Below, piece after piece: positions 13,933 to 22,348 of a stretch of DNA of 25,501 nt. Position 1 is the stretch's first letter; the number at the start of each line of letters is the position of its first letter. This stretch comes from JBOHWJ01 sp050736615 (GTDB taxonomy: Bacteria; Desulfobacterota; Binatia; Binatales; Binataceae). The DNA lies in NCBI GenBank assembly GCA_050736615.1, contig JBOHWL010000166.1, forward strand, positions 1-25,501. The letters are read 5' to 3'. The notes below the pieces were generated by a model, which saw only the letters and a program-made list of their open reading frames with translations, did no database searches and was not told the DNA's origin. A program made the translations under genes and the position numbers.

Positions 13933-14853
13933 ATGGAAATAATCCGTAACCTCGACGACCTGCGGCCGCATCAGTATCCGGTGGTGGCGCTGGGCAATTT
14001 CGACGGCCTCCACCGGGGACATCAGGCGATTTTACGCCGCGCCTCTGAGCGTGCGCGCGCCCATGACGGCGGCAGCGCGTTCGCACTGACCTTCGACCCG
14101 CCGCCGGCCAGGGTGCTGGTGCCACAGCGCGCCCCGCGTTTGATCCTGACGCTGGAAGACAAGCTCGAACTGCTCAGCGCCGCGGCAATCGACGCGGTGC
14201 TGGTGCTCCAGTTCACCCACGCGCTCAGCCTGATCGAGCCACGCGCGTTCGTGCGCGAATATCTGTGCGAGCGTATCGGCGCGCGCGTGGTGGTGGTGGG
14301 CCATAGTGTCAGCTTCGGCCATCGACGCGCCGGCAACGCCTCGGTGATGGAGCAACTCGGCGGCGAGATGGGTTTTGACACCGAGGTGGTGGGACCGGTG
14401 CGGGTTGACGGGATGGAGGTGAGCTCGACCAAAGTGCGCGAGATGATCGCCGCGGGCGAGATGCGGACCGCCGCCACGCTATTGGGCCGCAATCATTTTT
14501 TGCGCGGCCCGGTGGTGCACGGCCGCGAACGCGGGCGCGCGCTGGGCTTTCCCACCGCCAATATCGCCAGCCGCACCGAATTGCTGCCGCCCGACGGTGT
14601 CTATGCGACTCGCGTCGTGCTGGCCGACGGCGCTTATCCGTCGATCACCAATATTGGGATGCGGCCGACGTTTGCTGAACCTGAGCGCACCATCGAAGCC
14701 AACATTTTTGACTTCGACCGCGACATCTATGGCGCCGAGGTCAAACTGGAGCTGGTCGAACGTATTCGCGGCGAGCGCAAGTTTGATTCGGGCGCGGCCT
14801 TGGCGGCGCAAATTGCCGCCGATTTAAAGCGCGCCCGCGAAATCCTGGCGTGA
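13933..14853 (+). CDS. ribF: Bifunctional riboflavin kinase / FAD synthetase
   Basis: Converts riboflavin to FMN and FMN to FAD in the cytoplasm. The 306-residue product has the N-terminal nucleotidyltransferase domain (LGNFDGLHRGHQAIL, LTFDPPPARVL, SSTKVREMI with the S-S-T-x-x-R pattern) and the C-terminal kinase domain (GRALGFPTANI with the PTAN motif, GVYATRVVL, TNIGMRPTF, EANIFDF). Both domains are complete and the length is typical. ATG 13933 has no clear Shine-Dalgarno; the 103 bases before it show no convincing promoter, so it may be read through from the tol operon. Ends 48 bases before repeat B copy 2. Confidence 0.95.
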   Translation: MEIIRNLDDLRPHQYPVVALGNFDGLHRGHQAILRRASERARAHDGGSAFALTFDPPPARVLVPQRAPRLILTLEDKLELLSAAAIDAVLVLQFTHALSLIEPRAFVREYLCERIGARVVVVGHSVSFGHRRAGNASVMEQLGGEMGFDTEVVGPVRVDGMEVSSTKVREMIAAGEMRTAATLLGRNHFLRGPVVHGRERGRALGFPTANIASRTELLPPDGVYATRVVLADGAYPSITNIGMRPTFAEPERTIEANIFDFDRDIYGAEVKLELVERIRGERKFDSGAALAAQIAADLKRAREILA

Positions 14854-14900
14854 CAACCACCGCTCCGGCTCCGGCCTGAACCGCAGGATGGCGCGGCCCG

Positions 14901-15150
14901 CTAGGGAAGCCCTGCACACGGGGTGATTCTGTCATTCTGAGCGCAGCGAAGAATCCCGGATCTTCTGGTTTTTGCCGGCTTTTTGTCGGGATTCTTCATC
15001 TAAACGCACGTCGCAGATTCTGACTCAAAACGCAGCTCGCGGACTCGCCTGCTCGTTTCGCTTCGAGTCACTGGCGTGCTCGCTCCGCCGCGCTACGCTA
15101 ATGGCAGACTCCGTTCAGAATGACAAATGGGCTTGTGCGGAGGTTCCCTA
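14901..15150. repeat. Dispersed palindromic element B, copy 2 (MITE-like)
   Basis: About 250 bp bounded by CTAGGGAA (14901-) and TTCCCTAG (ending about 15151). The two ends are imperfect inverted repeats of about 40 bases: after CTAGGGAA both run through a GCACA block to GTCATTCTGA. Inside is an 11-bp perfect inverted repeat, GAAGAATCCCG (14948-14958) and CGGGATTCTTC (14987-14997). The TCATTCTGAGCGCAGCGAAGAATC stretch is of a type found as a dispersed repeat in several bacterial phyla. No coding capacity. The right end supplies the TAG stop of the adjacent minus-strand gene. Confidence 0.8.
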
Positions 15151-16032
15151 GCCGCCGAGGGTGGCGGCGGGAGCGACCCAGTCTCGCGCGCACTGTTCGA
15201 GTTGCGCCGGAATCTCAGCCTCATTCTCCGCCACTTGCATCGTCATCACGACCTCGCTGACGCCGGCCTCATGATAACCGCGCAGATCCGCGGCCGTCAC
15301 GTGCTTGGTATACGGCGAGATGATCAGTTCGACTTCGCTCGGCGCGCGTCCACGTTCGCGCATCAGTTCACGCAACCGCTTGATTTTGATTCCCGCCTCG
15401 TCGGGCGCCAGATTGAATCCGAACCATCCAGTACCGCATTCGGCGACGCGCTTGAGCGCGGATCCGCTCTCGCCGCCGAAGATGATCGGCATCTTGGCCT
15501 GGACGGGTTTGGGATAGCTGCGCACGCCCTTGAATTTCACGAACTCGCCGTCAAAGTCGGTACGCTCTTCGCTCCATAGCCGGCGCATCACTTCGAGATA
15601 TTCGCGGGTGCGTTGATTACGCCGCTCGAACCCGATGCCGAGCGCGGCGAATTCCTCCGCCGACCATCCGATGCCGACCCCGAGAGCGAAGCGGCCGCCG
15701 CTTACCCGGTCCACGCTGGCAACCACCTTGGCCAATTCGAGCGGATTGTGCTCGGGCACGAGGCAGATACCGGTCGCCAGGCGAATCCGCTCACTGCGCG
15801 CGGCGATATAACTCAAGGCGACAAACGGATCCATCCAGTCGCTGGTGCTGGAAGTGGCGAAGCGGCCGTCTTCCGAATACGGATATTTCGAATCCTGCTG
15901 GTCGAACAGGACGATGTGCTCGGGCGCCCAAATGGTGCCGAAATTGAGACGCTCGCAATGCTCGGCGAGAATGCGCAAGGTGGCGGGTCGCGCGCCGCGC
16001 CCGATGCCGGCCACCAGCAGTCCGATTTTCAT
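15148..16032 (-). CDS. LLM-class (luciferase-like) oxidoreductase, probably F420-dependent
   Basis: Luciferase-like (beta-alpha)8 flavin/F420 enzyme. The 294-residue product has LRILAEHCERLNFGTIWAPE, a DPFVALSYIAA segment, RLATGICLVPEHNPLELAK, VSGGRFALGVGIGWSAEEF and IIFGGESG, the layout of the roughly 300-residue F420-dependent (TIGR03619-like) subgroup. Substrate is unknown; such enzymes reduce or oxidise alcohols, ketones or enoyl groups. ATG 16032 has a strong GGAGG 7 bases upstream. Third gene of a minus-strand set after a crotonase and an exported methyltransferase (57-base gap). Its stop codon is the outermost TAG of repeat B copy 2, so the original 3' end may have been altered by the insertion. 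FMN rather than F420 use cannot be excluded. Confidence 0.85.
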   Translation of the reverse strand: MKIGLLVAGIGRGARPATLRILAEHCERLNFGTIWAPEHIVLFDQQDSKYPYSEDGRFATSSTSDWMDPFVALSYIAARSERIRLATGICLVPEHNPLELAKVVASVDRVSGGRFALGVGIGWSAEEFAALGIGFERRNQRTREYLEVMRRLWSEERTDFDGEFVKFKGVRSYPKPVQAKMPIIFGGESGSALKRVAECGTGWFGFNLAPDEAGIKIKRLRELMRERGRAPSEVELIISPYTKHVTAADLRGYHEAGVSEVVMTMQVAENEAEIPAQLEQCARDWVAPAATLGG

Positions 16033-16089
16033 GCGTTATCCTCCATCAACTCACGCGATGCCGCATGGGGCGCGCGCTTTTTATCGCGA

Positions 16090-16902
16090 TCACGGTTTGA
16101 CCAACTTCAAGGTGAAACGATCCTGCTCGTGGTTCATCTTCCAGAACGGCAGGGTGCGGTCGTCCTTGGGGTTGCACAGGATGTCGGAAGACGCCGCCAG
16201 GCGGAAGCCGGCGGTTTCGACTTCGTTGATCACGAAATCCTCGGCGATGCGATGAATCGTGCTGGCGTCGCGCGCGCCCGACCCGCCCGGCGCGCGATTA
16301 TCGACAATGGCGTAAATACCGCCGGACTTGAGCGCGGTGAAAACCTCGTGATTGATCTTGACGCGATCATAACCGCGTCCGACCATGTCATGATAATTCA
16401 TCACGATGGTGACAGCATCGAGGGTTCCGGGCTTGACCGGCAGCAGATTAGTCTCGCTGAAGGGCTTCTCCACCTCGACCACGTTGGTCATGCCGGGTTC
16501 CTTGAGGCGCGCCTTCCATGCGGCCTCGGCCTTTTTGAATTTGGTTGGAAACGGCTGATTTTGCGAATAGACCTTGCCCTCGGCGCCAACCGTGCGCGCG
16601 AGCAGTTCGGTCGTGTAGCCGGCGCCGGCCCACAAATCGGCCACGTGCATGCCGGGCTTGATGCCGTAGAAGGCGAGAAATTGCGCCGGACGACGCGACG
16701 GATCGAGCTTCTTGTCCGCCGCCGGACGGTCGGGCGAATTAACCGCGGCGGTGATGTATTTGGGGATCTGAGCTTCGGGCAGGGGGCCGTCATACACGAC
16801 TTTGGCCGCCTGCGTGCCGGCATATAGCGCGCGCGGCGCGATCGCGCAGGCGCACGCGACAGCGATGATCATGGCGGCGAGGGTGAGGGATTTTCGTTTC
16901 AA
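16090..16902 (-). CDS. Exported class I SAM-dependent methyltransferase-like protein
   Basis: A 270-residue protein with a signal peptide (MKRKSLTLAAMIIAVACACA, then IAPRALYA, cleavage likely after about residue 28) ahead of a Rossmann methyltransferase domain: motif I VADLWAGAGYTTELLA at about 87-102, GKVYSQNQ where the SAM-ribose acidic residue would be expected, TLDAVTIVMNYHDMV (motif IV region) and GGIYAIVDNRAPGGSG. Periplasmic location is odd because SAM is cytoplasmic; several such exported proteins of this family exist but their substrates are unknown to me. Start: TTG at 16902 with GGAG about 9 bases upstream is preferred over longer in-frame starts, because it puts the signal peptide first. 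Lies 55 bases after the crotonase stop. Confidence 0.8.
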   Translation of the reverse strand: MKRKSLTLAAMIIAVACACAIAPRALYAGTQAAKVVYDGPLPEAQIPKYITAAVNSPDRPAADKKLDPSRRPAQFLAFYGIKPGMHVADLWAGAGYTTELLARTVGAEGKVYSQNQPFPTKFKKAEAAWKARLKEPGMTNVVEVEKPFSETNLLPVKPGTLDAVTIVMNYHDMVGRGYDRVKINHEVFTALKSGGIYAIVDNRAPGGSGARDASTIHRIAEDFVINEVETAGFRLAASSDILCNPKDDRTLPFWKMNHEQDRFTLKLVKP

Positions 16903-16957
16903 GTTTTTTGTCTCCTGCCGGTTGCGGATTGCCAAGTTGCGGCGCACGCGCTCATGG

Positions 16958-17734
16958 TCATCCTTTGGACTGCGCACGCCCGCGTTCCATCACCTGTTCA
17001 CGCCGCGCCTCGAAGCCGCGCACCTTGGCTTCGGCGTTAAAGGCGCGAAAGAATTCCTGTTCGCGCCGGAGTCCGTCGGCGGCGGTGCTTTGACTGTTGA
17101 GGTCGATCAAGCGCTTCATCTGACGGATGACCTCCTGGTTGGCGCCCTGGATCTGACGAGCCAGCGCTTGCGCCACCGTCAGCACCTGGTCTTTGGCCAC
17201 CACGCGATTGACCAGGCCGATACGCTCGGCTTCACGCGCACTCAGGTAGTTGCCGGTGAGCGAAAGCTCCTTGGCCCGGCGGATTCCCACCGCGCGCGGC
17301 AGCCGCACCGACATCCCGCCGCCCGGCATCACCCCCACGCGCGCATGCGTATCGGCGAATTGCGCATCCTCCGCCGCGATGATCAAGTCACAGGCCAGCG
17401 CCAATTCGAAGCCGCCGGTGATGGCGAAGCCGTTAACCGCGGCAATTACCGGGACCGCCATATTTTCGATCACCGAAATGAAGGTGACGTTGCCGGTTTC
17501 GCGAATGCCGCTGTCACTGGAGCCGAGTTCCTTGAGGTCAAGGCCCGCGCAAAAGGCGCGTCCCGCCCCGGTGATAATCACCGCGGTGATATCCGCGTGC
17601 GCTCGCAATTCCCGCATCACGCGGCAGAACTCGGCGCGCAGTTCACGATTGAGCGCGTTGAGCTTTTCGGGACGGTTGAGCGTCACGGTGGCGAGGCCGT
17701 CGCGCTTATCGATTAGCAATACCGGTTGACCCAT
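16958..17734 (-). CDS. Enoyl-CoA hydratase/isomerase (crotonase) family protein
   Basis: Crotonase-fold enzyme acting on an acyl-CoA. The 258-residue product has VTLNRPEKLNAL, the oxyanion-hole motif RAFCAGLDLKEL and NGFAITGGFELALACDLIIA (second oxyanion Gly and Glu110, equivalent to Glu144 of rat hydratase). The second catalytic Glu (rat Glu164, in QPE.K.GTIPG) is His130 here: the sequence reads FADTHARVGVMPGGG. One-Glu crotonases occur and may be isomerases, hydrolases or hydratases on other substrates, so the exact reaction is open. ATG 17734 has GGAGGT about 10 bases upstream. First gene of the three-gene minus-strand set; divergent from hemDE. Confidence 0.85.
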   Translation of the reverse strand: MGQPVLLIDKRDGLATVTLNRPEKLNALNRELRAEFCRVMRELRAHADITAVIITGAGRAFCAGLDLKELGSSDSGIRETGNVTFISVIENMAVPVIAAVNGFAITGGFELALACDLIIAAEDAQFADTHARVGVMPGGGMSVRLPRAVGIRRAKELSLTGNYLSAREAERIGLVNRVVAKDQVLTVAQALARQIQGANQEVIRQMKRLIDLNSQSTAADGLRREQEFFRAFNAEAKVRGFEARREQVMERGRAQSKG

Positions 17735-17843
17735 CGCTCTGAAGCACCTCCACGCGCAGACCTAACACGACCGCGCCAGTGTGGCAAAAGCGCGGTGGTT
17801 GCAGGCGCCAGCGCGGACTATCCGCCCGCCTCCGTCGATGGTT

Positions 17844-17849
17844 TATACT
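17844..17849 (+). promoter_or_regulatory. Possible -10 box of the heme operon
   Basis: TATACT at 17844-17849, 20 bases before the chosen hemDE start; the sequence 17-18 bases further upstream shows no good -35, so this is only a partial promoter signal. Predicted start near 17856. Confidence 0.35.
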
Positions 17850-17869
17850 ATGCCTGCACGAGGGAATGC

Positions 17870-19822
17870 TTGAGCGACGCGAATAATTTCGACGGGGTGC
17901 GCGTGGTTGCCTTCGAGAGCCGGATGGCGGATGAGACGCGCGCGCTGATTGAACGCTTCGGCGGCGAAGCCATCCTTGCACCGGCGCTGCGCGAAGTGCC
18001 GTTGGAGGATAATCATGCCGCGCTGGAATTCGCCCCGCGTCTGCTGAGCGGCGCCATCGACATCGTCATTCTTACCACCGGGATTGGACTACGCGAGCTG
18101 ATGCGCGTGATGGAGACGCGCTTTGAACGCGGTCAGCTCGCCGCCGCCCTGGGCAAGACCGTCACGGTTGCGCGCGGCCCCAAACCGGTCGCGGTGTTGC
18201 GCGAACTCGGCCTGACTCCCTCGCTGATCGTGCCCGAGCCCAACACCTGGCGCGAAGTGCTCGGCGCGCTGAGCGCCAATCTCGACCTAGAGAAACGCCA
18301 GGTCGCGGTGCAGGAATACGGTGTTGCCAATCGTGATCTGATCGCCGGACTCGAAGCGCGCGGTGCGCACGTCACCAGTGTCCCGGTCTATCGCTGGACG
18401 CTGCCGGATGATCGCGCACCGATCCTCGCCGCACTGCATACGATTATCGCTGGCGGCGTCGGCGCCGTGCTCTTCACCAGCTCGGCGCAAGTGGTCAACG
18501 TGATGCAACTGGCCGAGGCGGACCAATGCGGTGATGCGCTGCGGGCGGCGCTGCAGTCGGTGCTGGTGGCCTCGATCGGTCCGGTCTGCTCGCGCGAATT
18601 GCGCAATCATGGCCTGTCGGTGCACCTTGAGCCGTCGCATCCGAAGCTTGGCCATTTGATCAAGGAAGCCGCCGGGCGAACCGCCGCGACGATGGCGCGC
18701 CGGCGTCAGGCCGAGGCGCGGGTCGAAATGATCAGTGATACTGCGCCCGCCGCCGCTGTGGCGTCCGCGCCTTCACGTCCCGGCCATCCCGCCCTCCATG
18801 ATCATCCGATGATGCGCGCATGCCGGCTTGAACCGTCCGCGTACACGCCCATTTGGCTGATGCGTCAGGCCGGGCGCTACATGCCGGAATATCGCGACGT
18901 GCGCGCGCGACATTCATTTCTTGAAATGTGCCGCAAACCCGAACTTGCCACCGAGGTTACCGTCACCGCGGTTGAGCGCTTGGGCGTCGACGCCGCGATC
19001 ATTTTCGCCGATATCCTGTTGCCGCTGGTGCCGATGGGGGTGGGGCTCGATTACGTCAAGGGCGACGGTCCGGTGATCGCCCGGCCGCTGCGCTCGGACC
19101 GCGATCTCGACCGGATTGCGCCGGTGGTCGCCGCCGAAGCGCTGGCCTTTGTCGGCGAGGCGATCAAGCTCACCCGGCGCGCCTTGAACAATCGTGTGCC
19201 GCTGATCGGTTTTGCCGGCGCGCCTTTCACCCTGGCTTCCTATCTGATCGAGGGTGGCTCCTCGCGCCAATACCAGGCGACCAAGACCCTGATGTACACT
19301 GCACCCGTCACTTGGCATCGCATGATGGCGATGCTGGCGCGGGTCACCGCCGATTATCTGAAAATGCAGATCGAAGCAGGCGCCGACCTGGTGCAACTCT
19401 TCGATAGCTGGGTCGGCAGCCTCGGCCCCGACGATTACCGACGGTTCGTCCTGCCGCATACCCGCAGCGTGATTGCGGCGGTACGGCCGCTGGCACCGGT
19501 GATTCATTTCGGCACCGTGACCGGCAATCTGCTCGAGTTGATGCGCGAGGCGGGTGGCGACATCATCGGCCTGGACTGGCGCGTCGATCTAGGCGAGGCG
19601 TGGGCGCGGCTGGGCAACCATGTCGGTGTGCAGGGCAATCTCGACCCGATGGCGCTGTTTGCCGGCACCAACGAGATCCGCCGTCGCGCCCATGAAATTC
19701 TGGCGCGTGCGGCCGGCCGCCCCGGCCATATCTTCAATCTCGGCCACGGCATCCTGCCCGAAACCAGGGTGGAAAATGTGATCGCGCTGGTCGAGGCCGT
19801 CCACGAGATGAGCCGGCGATGA
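17870..19822 (+). CDS. HemD-HemE fusion: uroporphyrinogen-III synthase and uroporphyrinogen decarboxylase
   Basis: One 650-codon frame holds two consecutive heme enzymes. Residues 1 to about 275 are HemD-like: VVAFESRMADETRALIERFG, IVILTTGIGLREL, GPKPVAVLRELG, VAVQEYGVANRDLIAGLEARG, VLFTSSAQVVNVM and IGPVCSRELRNHGL. After an Ala/Pro linker (about 287-310) comes a full HemE from about 315: WLMRQAGRYMPEYR (Arg332, Arg336), FADILLPL (Asp381), ASYLIEGGSS (Tyr458), FDSWVGSLG (Ser513) and NLGHGILPET (His626), matching the human active-site set Arg37, Arg41, Asp86, Tyr164, Ser219 and His339 in order and spacing. Start: TTG 17870 after AGGGA is preferred; the frame is open further upstream through non-conserved sequence. 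ATG 18728 could in principle start a separate HemE. Stop overlaps hemH by 4 bases. Confidence 0.9.
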   Translation: MSDANNFDGVRVVAFESRMADETRALIERFGGEAILAPALREVPLEDNHAALEFAPRLLSGAIDIVILTTGIGLRELMRVMETRFERGQLAAALGKTVTVARGPKPVAVLRELGLTPSLIVPEPNTWREVLGALSANLDLEKRQVAVQEYGVANRDLIAGLEARGAHVTSVPVYRWTLPDDRAPILAALHTIIAGGVGAVLFTSSAQVVNVMQLAEADQCGDALRAALQSVLVASIGPVCSRELRNHGLSVHLEPSHPKLGHLIKEAAGRTAATMARRRQAEARVEMISDTAPAAAVASAPSRPGHPALHDHPMMRACRLEPSAYTPIWLMRQAGRYMPEYRDVRARHSFLEMCRKPELATEVTVTAVERLGVDAAIIFADILLPLVPMGVGLDYVKGDGPVIARPLRSDRDLDRIAPVVAAEALAFVGEAIKLTRRALNNRVPLIGFAGAPFTLASYLIEGGSSRQYQATKTLMYTAPVTWHRMMAMLARVTADYLKMQIEAGADLVQLFDSWVGSLGPDDYRRFVLPHTRSVIAAVRPLAPVIHFGTVTGNLLELMREAGGDIIGLDWRVDLGEAWARLGNHVGVQGNLDPMALFAGTNEIRRRAHEILARAAGRPGHIFNLGHGILPETRVENVIALVEAVHEMSRR

Positions 19823-20742
19823 ATCCCAAAACGGATGCCGCTTGCGACGGCGTGATGCTGATTGGGTTTGGCGCTCCGTCGTCGATGGCAGAGGTGCGCC
19901 CTTTTCTGGACCGCGTACTCGAAGGACGACCGGTGCCGCGCGCCCGCTATGAAGAGGTGGTGCATCACTACGAGACGCTGGGCGGCCGCTCACCTTATAA
20001 TGACTTGGCCATGCGCCAGGCTGAGGGCTTGCGCGCGGCGCTGGCAGCCAATGGTATCGGCGTGCCGGTCAGGGTGGGAATGCGCAACACGCCGCCGTTT
20101 TTCACTCAAGCGTTGCGCGAATTGAGCGAGCACGGCGCCCGCCGTGTGCTTGGCCTCGTGCTGTCGGCCTATCAATGCGAAGCGAGTTGGGAACGTTATC
20201 TGGCTAACGTGGAGGCGGCGCGCGCGAGTCTCGGCGACGCGCCGGCCGTGGTTTATCCGCCCCCATGGCATTGTCATCCGCTGTATCTGGACGCCGCCGG
20301 CGACCGCCTCCGCGCGACGCTTGCGCGGCTCGATTCCGCTGAGCGGCCGCGCGCCCGGCTGATTTTCACCGCGCACAGCATCCCGCTGGCGATGGCGCGC
20401 AATGCCCCGTACGTCAGCCAGTTGCACGAATCGGCCCGGCTGATTACGCGTGCGCTTGGCCACAACGATTACACGCTGGCCTTCCAGAGCCGCAGTGGCA
20501 ATCCGCAAGAGCCGTGGCTGGAACCGGATGTTGGCGAGGTGCTGCGTAAACTTAACGGCGGCACAGCCGTGGTCGCGCCGCTCGGATTTTTGAGCGACCA
20601 CGTGGAAGTGTTGTACGACCTCGATATCGAGGCGGCGCAAATCGCGCGCATGGCGGGAGTCCATTGGTATCGCGCGGCCACAGTCGATGATCATCCGCAA
20701 TTCATCGCGATGATGGCGGCGCTCGTGCGTGCGCAACTCTAA
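19819..20742 (+). CDS. hemH: Ferrochelatase HemH (protoporphyrin or coproporphyrin type)
   Basis: Inserts ferrous iron into a porphyrin. The 307-residue product has LIGFGAPSSMAEVRPFLDRVL, LGGRSPYN, VGMRNTPPF, IFTAHSIPLAM (catalytic His186) and VVAPLGFLSDHVEVLYDLDIEA (Glu263). Length is typical. Its ATG overlaps the hemDE stop (ATGA), so it is translationally coupled. The substrate cannot be read from these motifs, because the SDH.E.LY.LD signature occurs in both protoporphyrin and coproporphyrin ferrochelatases. No Cys cluster for an iron-sulfur centre is seen. Confidence 0.93.
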   Translation: MNPKTDAACDGVMLIGFGAPSSMAEVRPFLDRVLEGRPVPRARYEEVVHHYETLGGRSPYNDLAMRQAEGLRAALAANGIGVPVRVGMRNTPPFFTQALRELSEHGARRVLGLVLSAYQCEASWERYLANVEAARASLGDAPAVVYPPPWHCHPLYLDAAGDRLRATLARLDSAERPRARLIFTAHSIPLAMARNAPYVSQLHESARLITRALGHNDYTLAFQSRSGNPQEPWLEPDVGEVLRKLNGGTAVVAPLGFLSDHVEVLYDLDIEAAQIARMAGVHWYRAATVDDHPQFIAMMAALVRAQL

Positions 20743-20745
20743 CCG

Positions 20746-22212
20746 GTGCCTGCGATGGCGGAGCGGGCGCGGGTCCGGCGCGTAGCGGTGCTTGGTGGTG
20801 GTATCAGTGGGCTTGCCGCCGGGTTTTGCCTAAAAGAGCTCGCCGCCGCTCACGAAATGGCGCTCGAGGTGGTGCTGTTCGAAGCGAATTCACGCCTGGG
20901 CGGCGCCCTCCATACCGTACGTCGCGAGGGCTTTACCATTGAAGCCGGCGCCGACTCATTCCTGTCGGAAAAACCCGCCGCGCTGAACCTGGTCGAACGC
21001 CTTGGGATGACTCACGAGCTCATCCAGACGCAGGAGCGGTTCCGCAAGACGTATGTGGTCCGCAAGGGACGGCTGGTGGAAATTCCCGCCGGATTTTCCT
21101 TATTGGCGCCAGCCTTGCTGCGGCCGGTCTTCACCAGTCCATTGTTTTCCCTTGCGGGCAAGCTACGCATCGCGCTCGAGCCCCTGATTCCGCGCCGCCG
21201 TGAAGACTCCGATGAGAGCCTCGGCGCGTTTGTCAGGCGGCGGCTCGGCGATGAAGCATTACGCCGCCTCGCGCAACCGCTGGCGGGCGGAATCTACACC
21301 GCCGATCCGGAACAACTGAGCGTGCGTGCCACGATGCCGCGGTTTGTCGAAATGGAGCGCCGCCACGGCAGCCTTATCAAGGGCTTGCGCGCGGCCGCGC
21401 GAAGCCGTCAGGCTGGCGGCGAGATCCGCGGCATGAGCGGCGCGCGCTGGAGTCTTTTTTTGAGCTTTCGTACCGGCATGGGCGCACTGGTCGAGCGGCT
21501 GGCGGCACGCCTAGACGATGCGATTCACATCGCGCGTATTAGCGCACTCGAAGCAACCGATGACGGCGCCGGAACACCGGGATGGACGGTGCGGCTGGAC
21601 CATGGCGCCGCGTATGCCGCGGATGCAATCGTGTGTGCGCTGCCCGCCCACGCCGCCGCGCCGTTGCTGAAACCCGCGTATCCCGCGCTCGGCGCCGCGC
21701 TCAGTCAAATCGGCTATGCGTCGGCCGCAACCGTCAACCTGGCCTGGAATCTCGCCGATTTTCCTCGCCCGCCAGCAAGCTTCGGCTTCGTCGTGCCGAT
21801 CATCGAGGGGCGCCGAATTATCGCTGGCAGCTTTTCGAGCCTCAAATTCGCTCAGCGCGCGCCCGAAGGAATTGTGCTCGCGCGAGTTTTTATCGGTGGC
21901 GCCTTGCAGGCCGGCCTGATGTGGCTTGACGATGACGCGATGATGGCGGCGGCGGGCGAAGAATTCGCCGCCCTGACCGGCGTCAGAGGCGTACCGCTGC
22001 TTACCTATGTCAAGCGTTGGCCGCATGCGATGCCGCAGTACGCGGTGGGTCATCCGTGCCGCGCCGCGACGCTCGAAGCCGAAGCAGCGGAGCTGCCATA
22101 TTTTGGGTTGGCCGGCGCCTACATACGCGGTGTCGGCATTCCCGATTGCATCGCCAGCGGCGAACGCGCCGCCCAAGCGGTCTTCACCCAACTCACCGGC
22201 GCGTCATGCTGA
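20746..22212 (+). CDS. hemY: HemY-type porphyrinogen oxidase (protoporphyrinogen or coproporphyrinogen III oxidase)
   Basis: FAD enzyme that makes the porphyrin from the porphyrinogen (called hemG in some annotation schemes). The 488-residue product has the dinucleotide site VAVLGGGISGLAAGFCL, FEANSRLGGALHTV, a GADSFLSEKPAA segment, LAQPLAGGIYTADPEQLSV, and the C-terminal FAD region LAGAYIRGVGIPDCIASGE. Start is GTG 20746, three bases after the hemH stop; ATG 20755 is an alternative, and neither has a Shine-Dalgarno. The order hemE-hemH-hemY equals the Bacillus hemEHY operon, where it serves the coproporphyrin route. Whether this protein acts before or after coproporphyrinogen decarboxylation is undecided here. 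Confidence 0.92.
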   Translation: MPAMAERARVRRVAVLGGGISGLAAGFCLKELAAAHEMALEVVLFEANSRLGGALHTVRREGFTIEAGADSFLSEKPAALNLVERLGMTHELIQTQERFRKTYVVRKGRLVEIPAGFSLLAPALLRPVFTSPLFSLAGKLRIALEPLIPRRREDSDESLGAFVRRRLGDEALRRLAQPLAGGIYTADPEQLSVRATMPRFVEMERRHGSLIKGLRAAARSRQAGGEIRGMSGARWSLFLSFRTGMGALVERLAARLDDAIHIARISALEATDDGAGTPGWTVRLDHGAAYAADAIVCALPAHAAAPLLKPAYPALGAALSQIGYASAATVNLAWNLADFPRPPASFGFVVPIIEGRRIIAGSFSSLKFAQRAPEGIVLARVFIGGALQAGLMWLDDDAMMAAAGEEFAALTGVRGVPLLTYVKRWPHAMPQYAVGHPCRAATLEAEAAELPYFGLAGAYIRGVGIPDCIASGERAAQAVFTQLTGASC

Positions 22213-22348
22213 AAAATGGATTGCGTTCACTCCGACGGATGATGATCCAAACGTCTGCCTTGTTGTGCTCTGATCTAAACTGTTCGCAGAGAAATTAATT
22301 TCCAGATTCCCCCTCTTTCAGGAGATCGGAAAATTGTTGACAATGCGC

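Noticed and set aside
15613..16827. 404-codon plus-strand frame opposite the LLM oxidoreductase and methyltransferase
   Set aside because: Antisense shadow of two well-recognised genes; product is His/Arg/Asp-rich with no family motif.
18728..19822. Separate hemE gene starting at ATG 18728
   Set aside because: The HemD frame runs into HemE without a stop, and no strong Shine-Dalgarno precedes this ATG; kept only as an alternative internal start.
19819..20742. Using HemH motif SDH.E.LY.LD as proof of the coproporphyrin route
   Set aside because: The same motif is present in human protoporphyrin ferrochelatase, so it does not discriminate.
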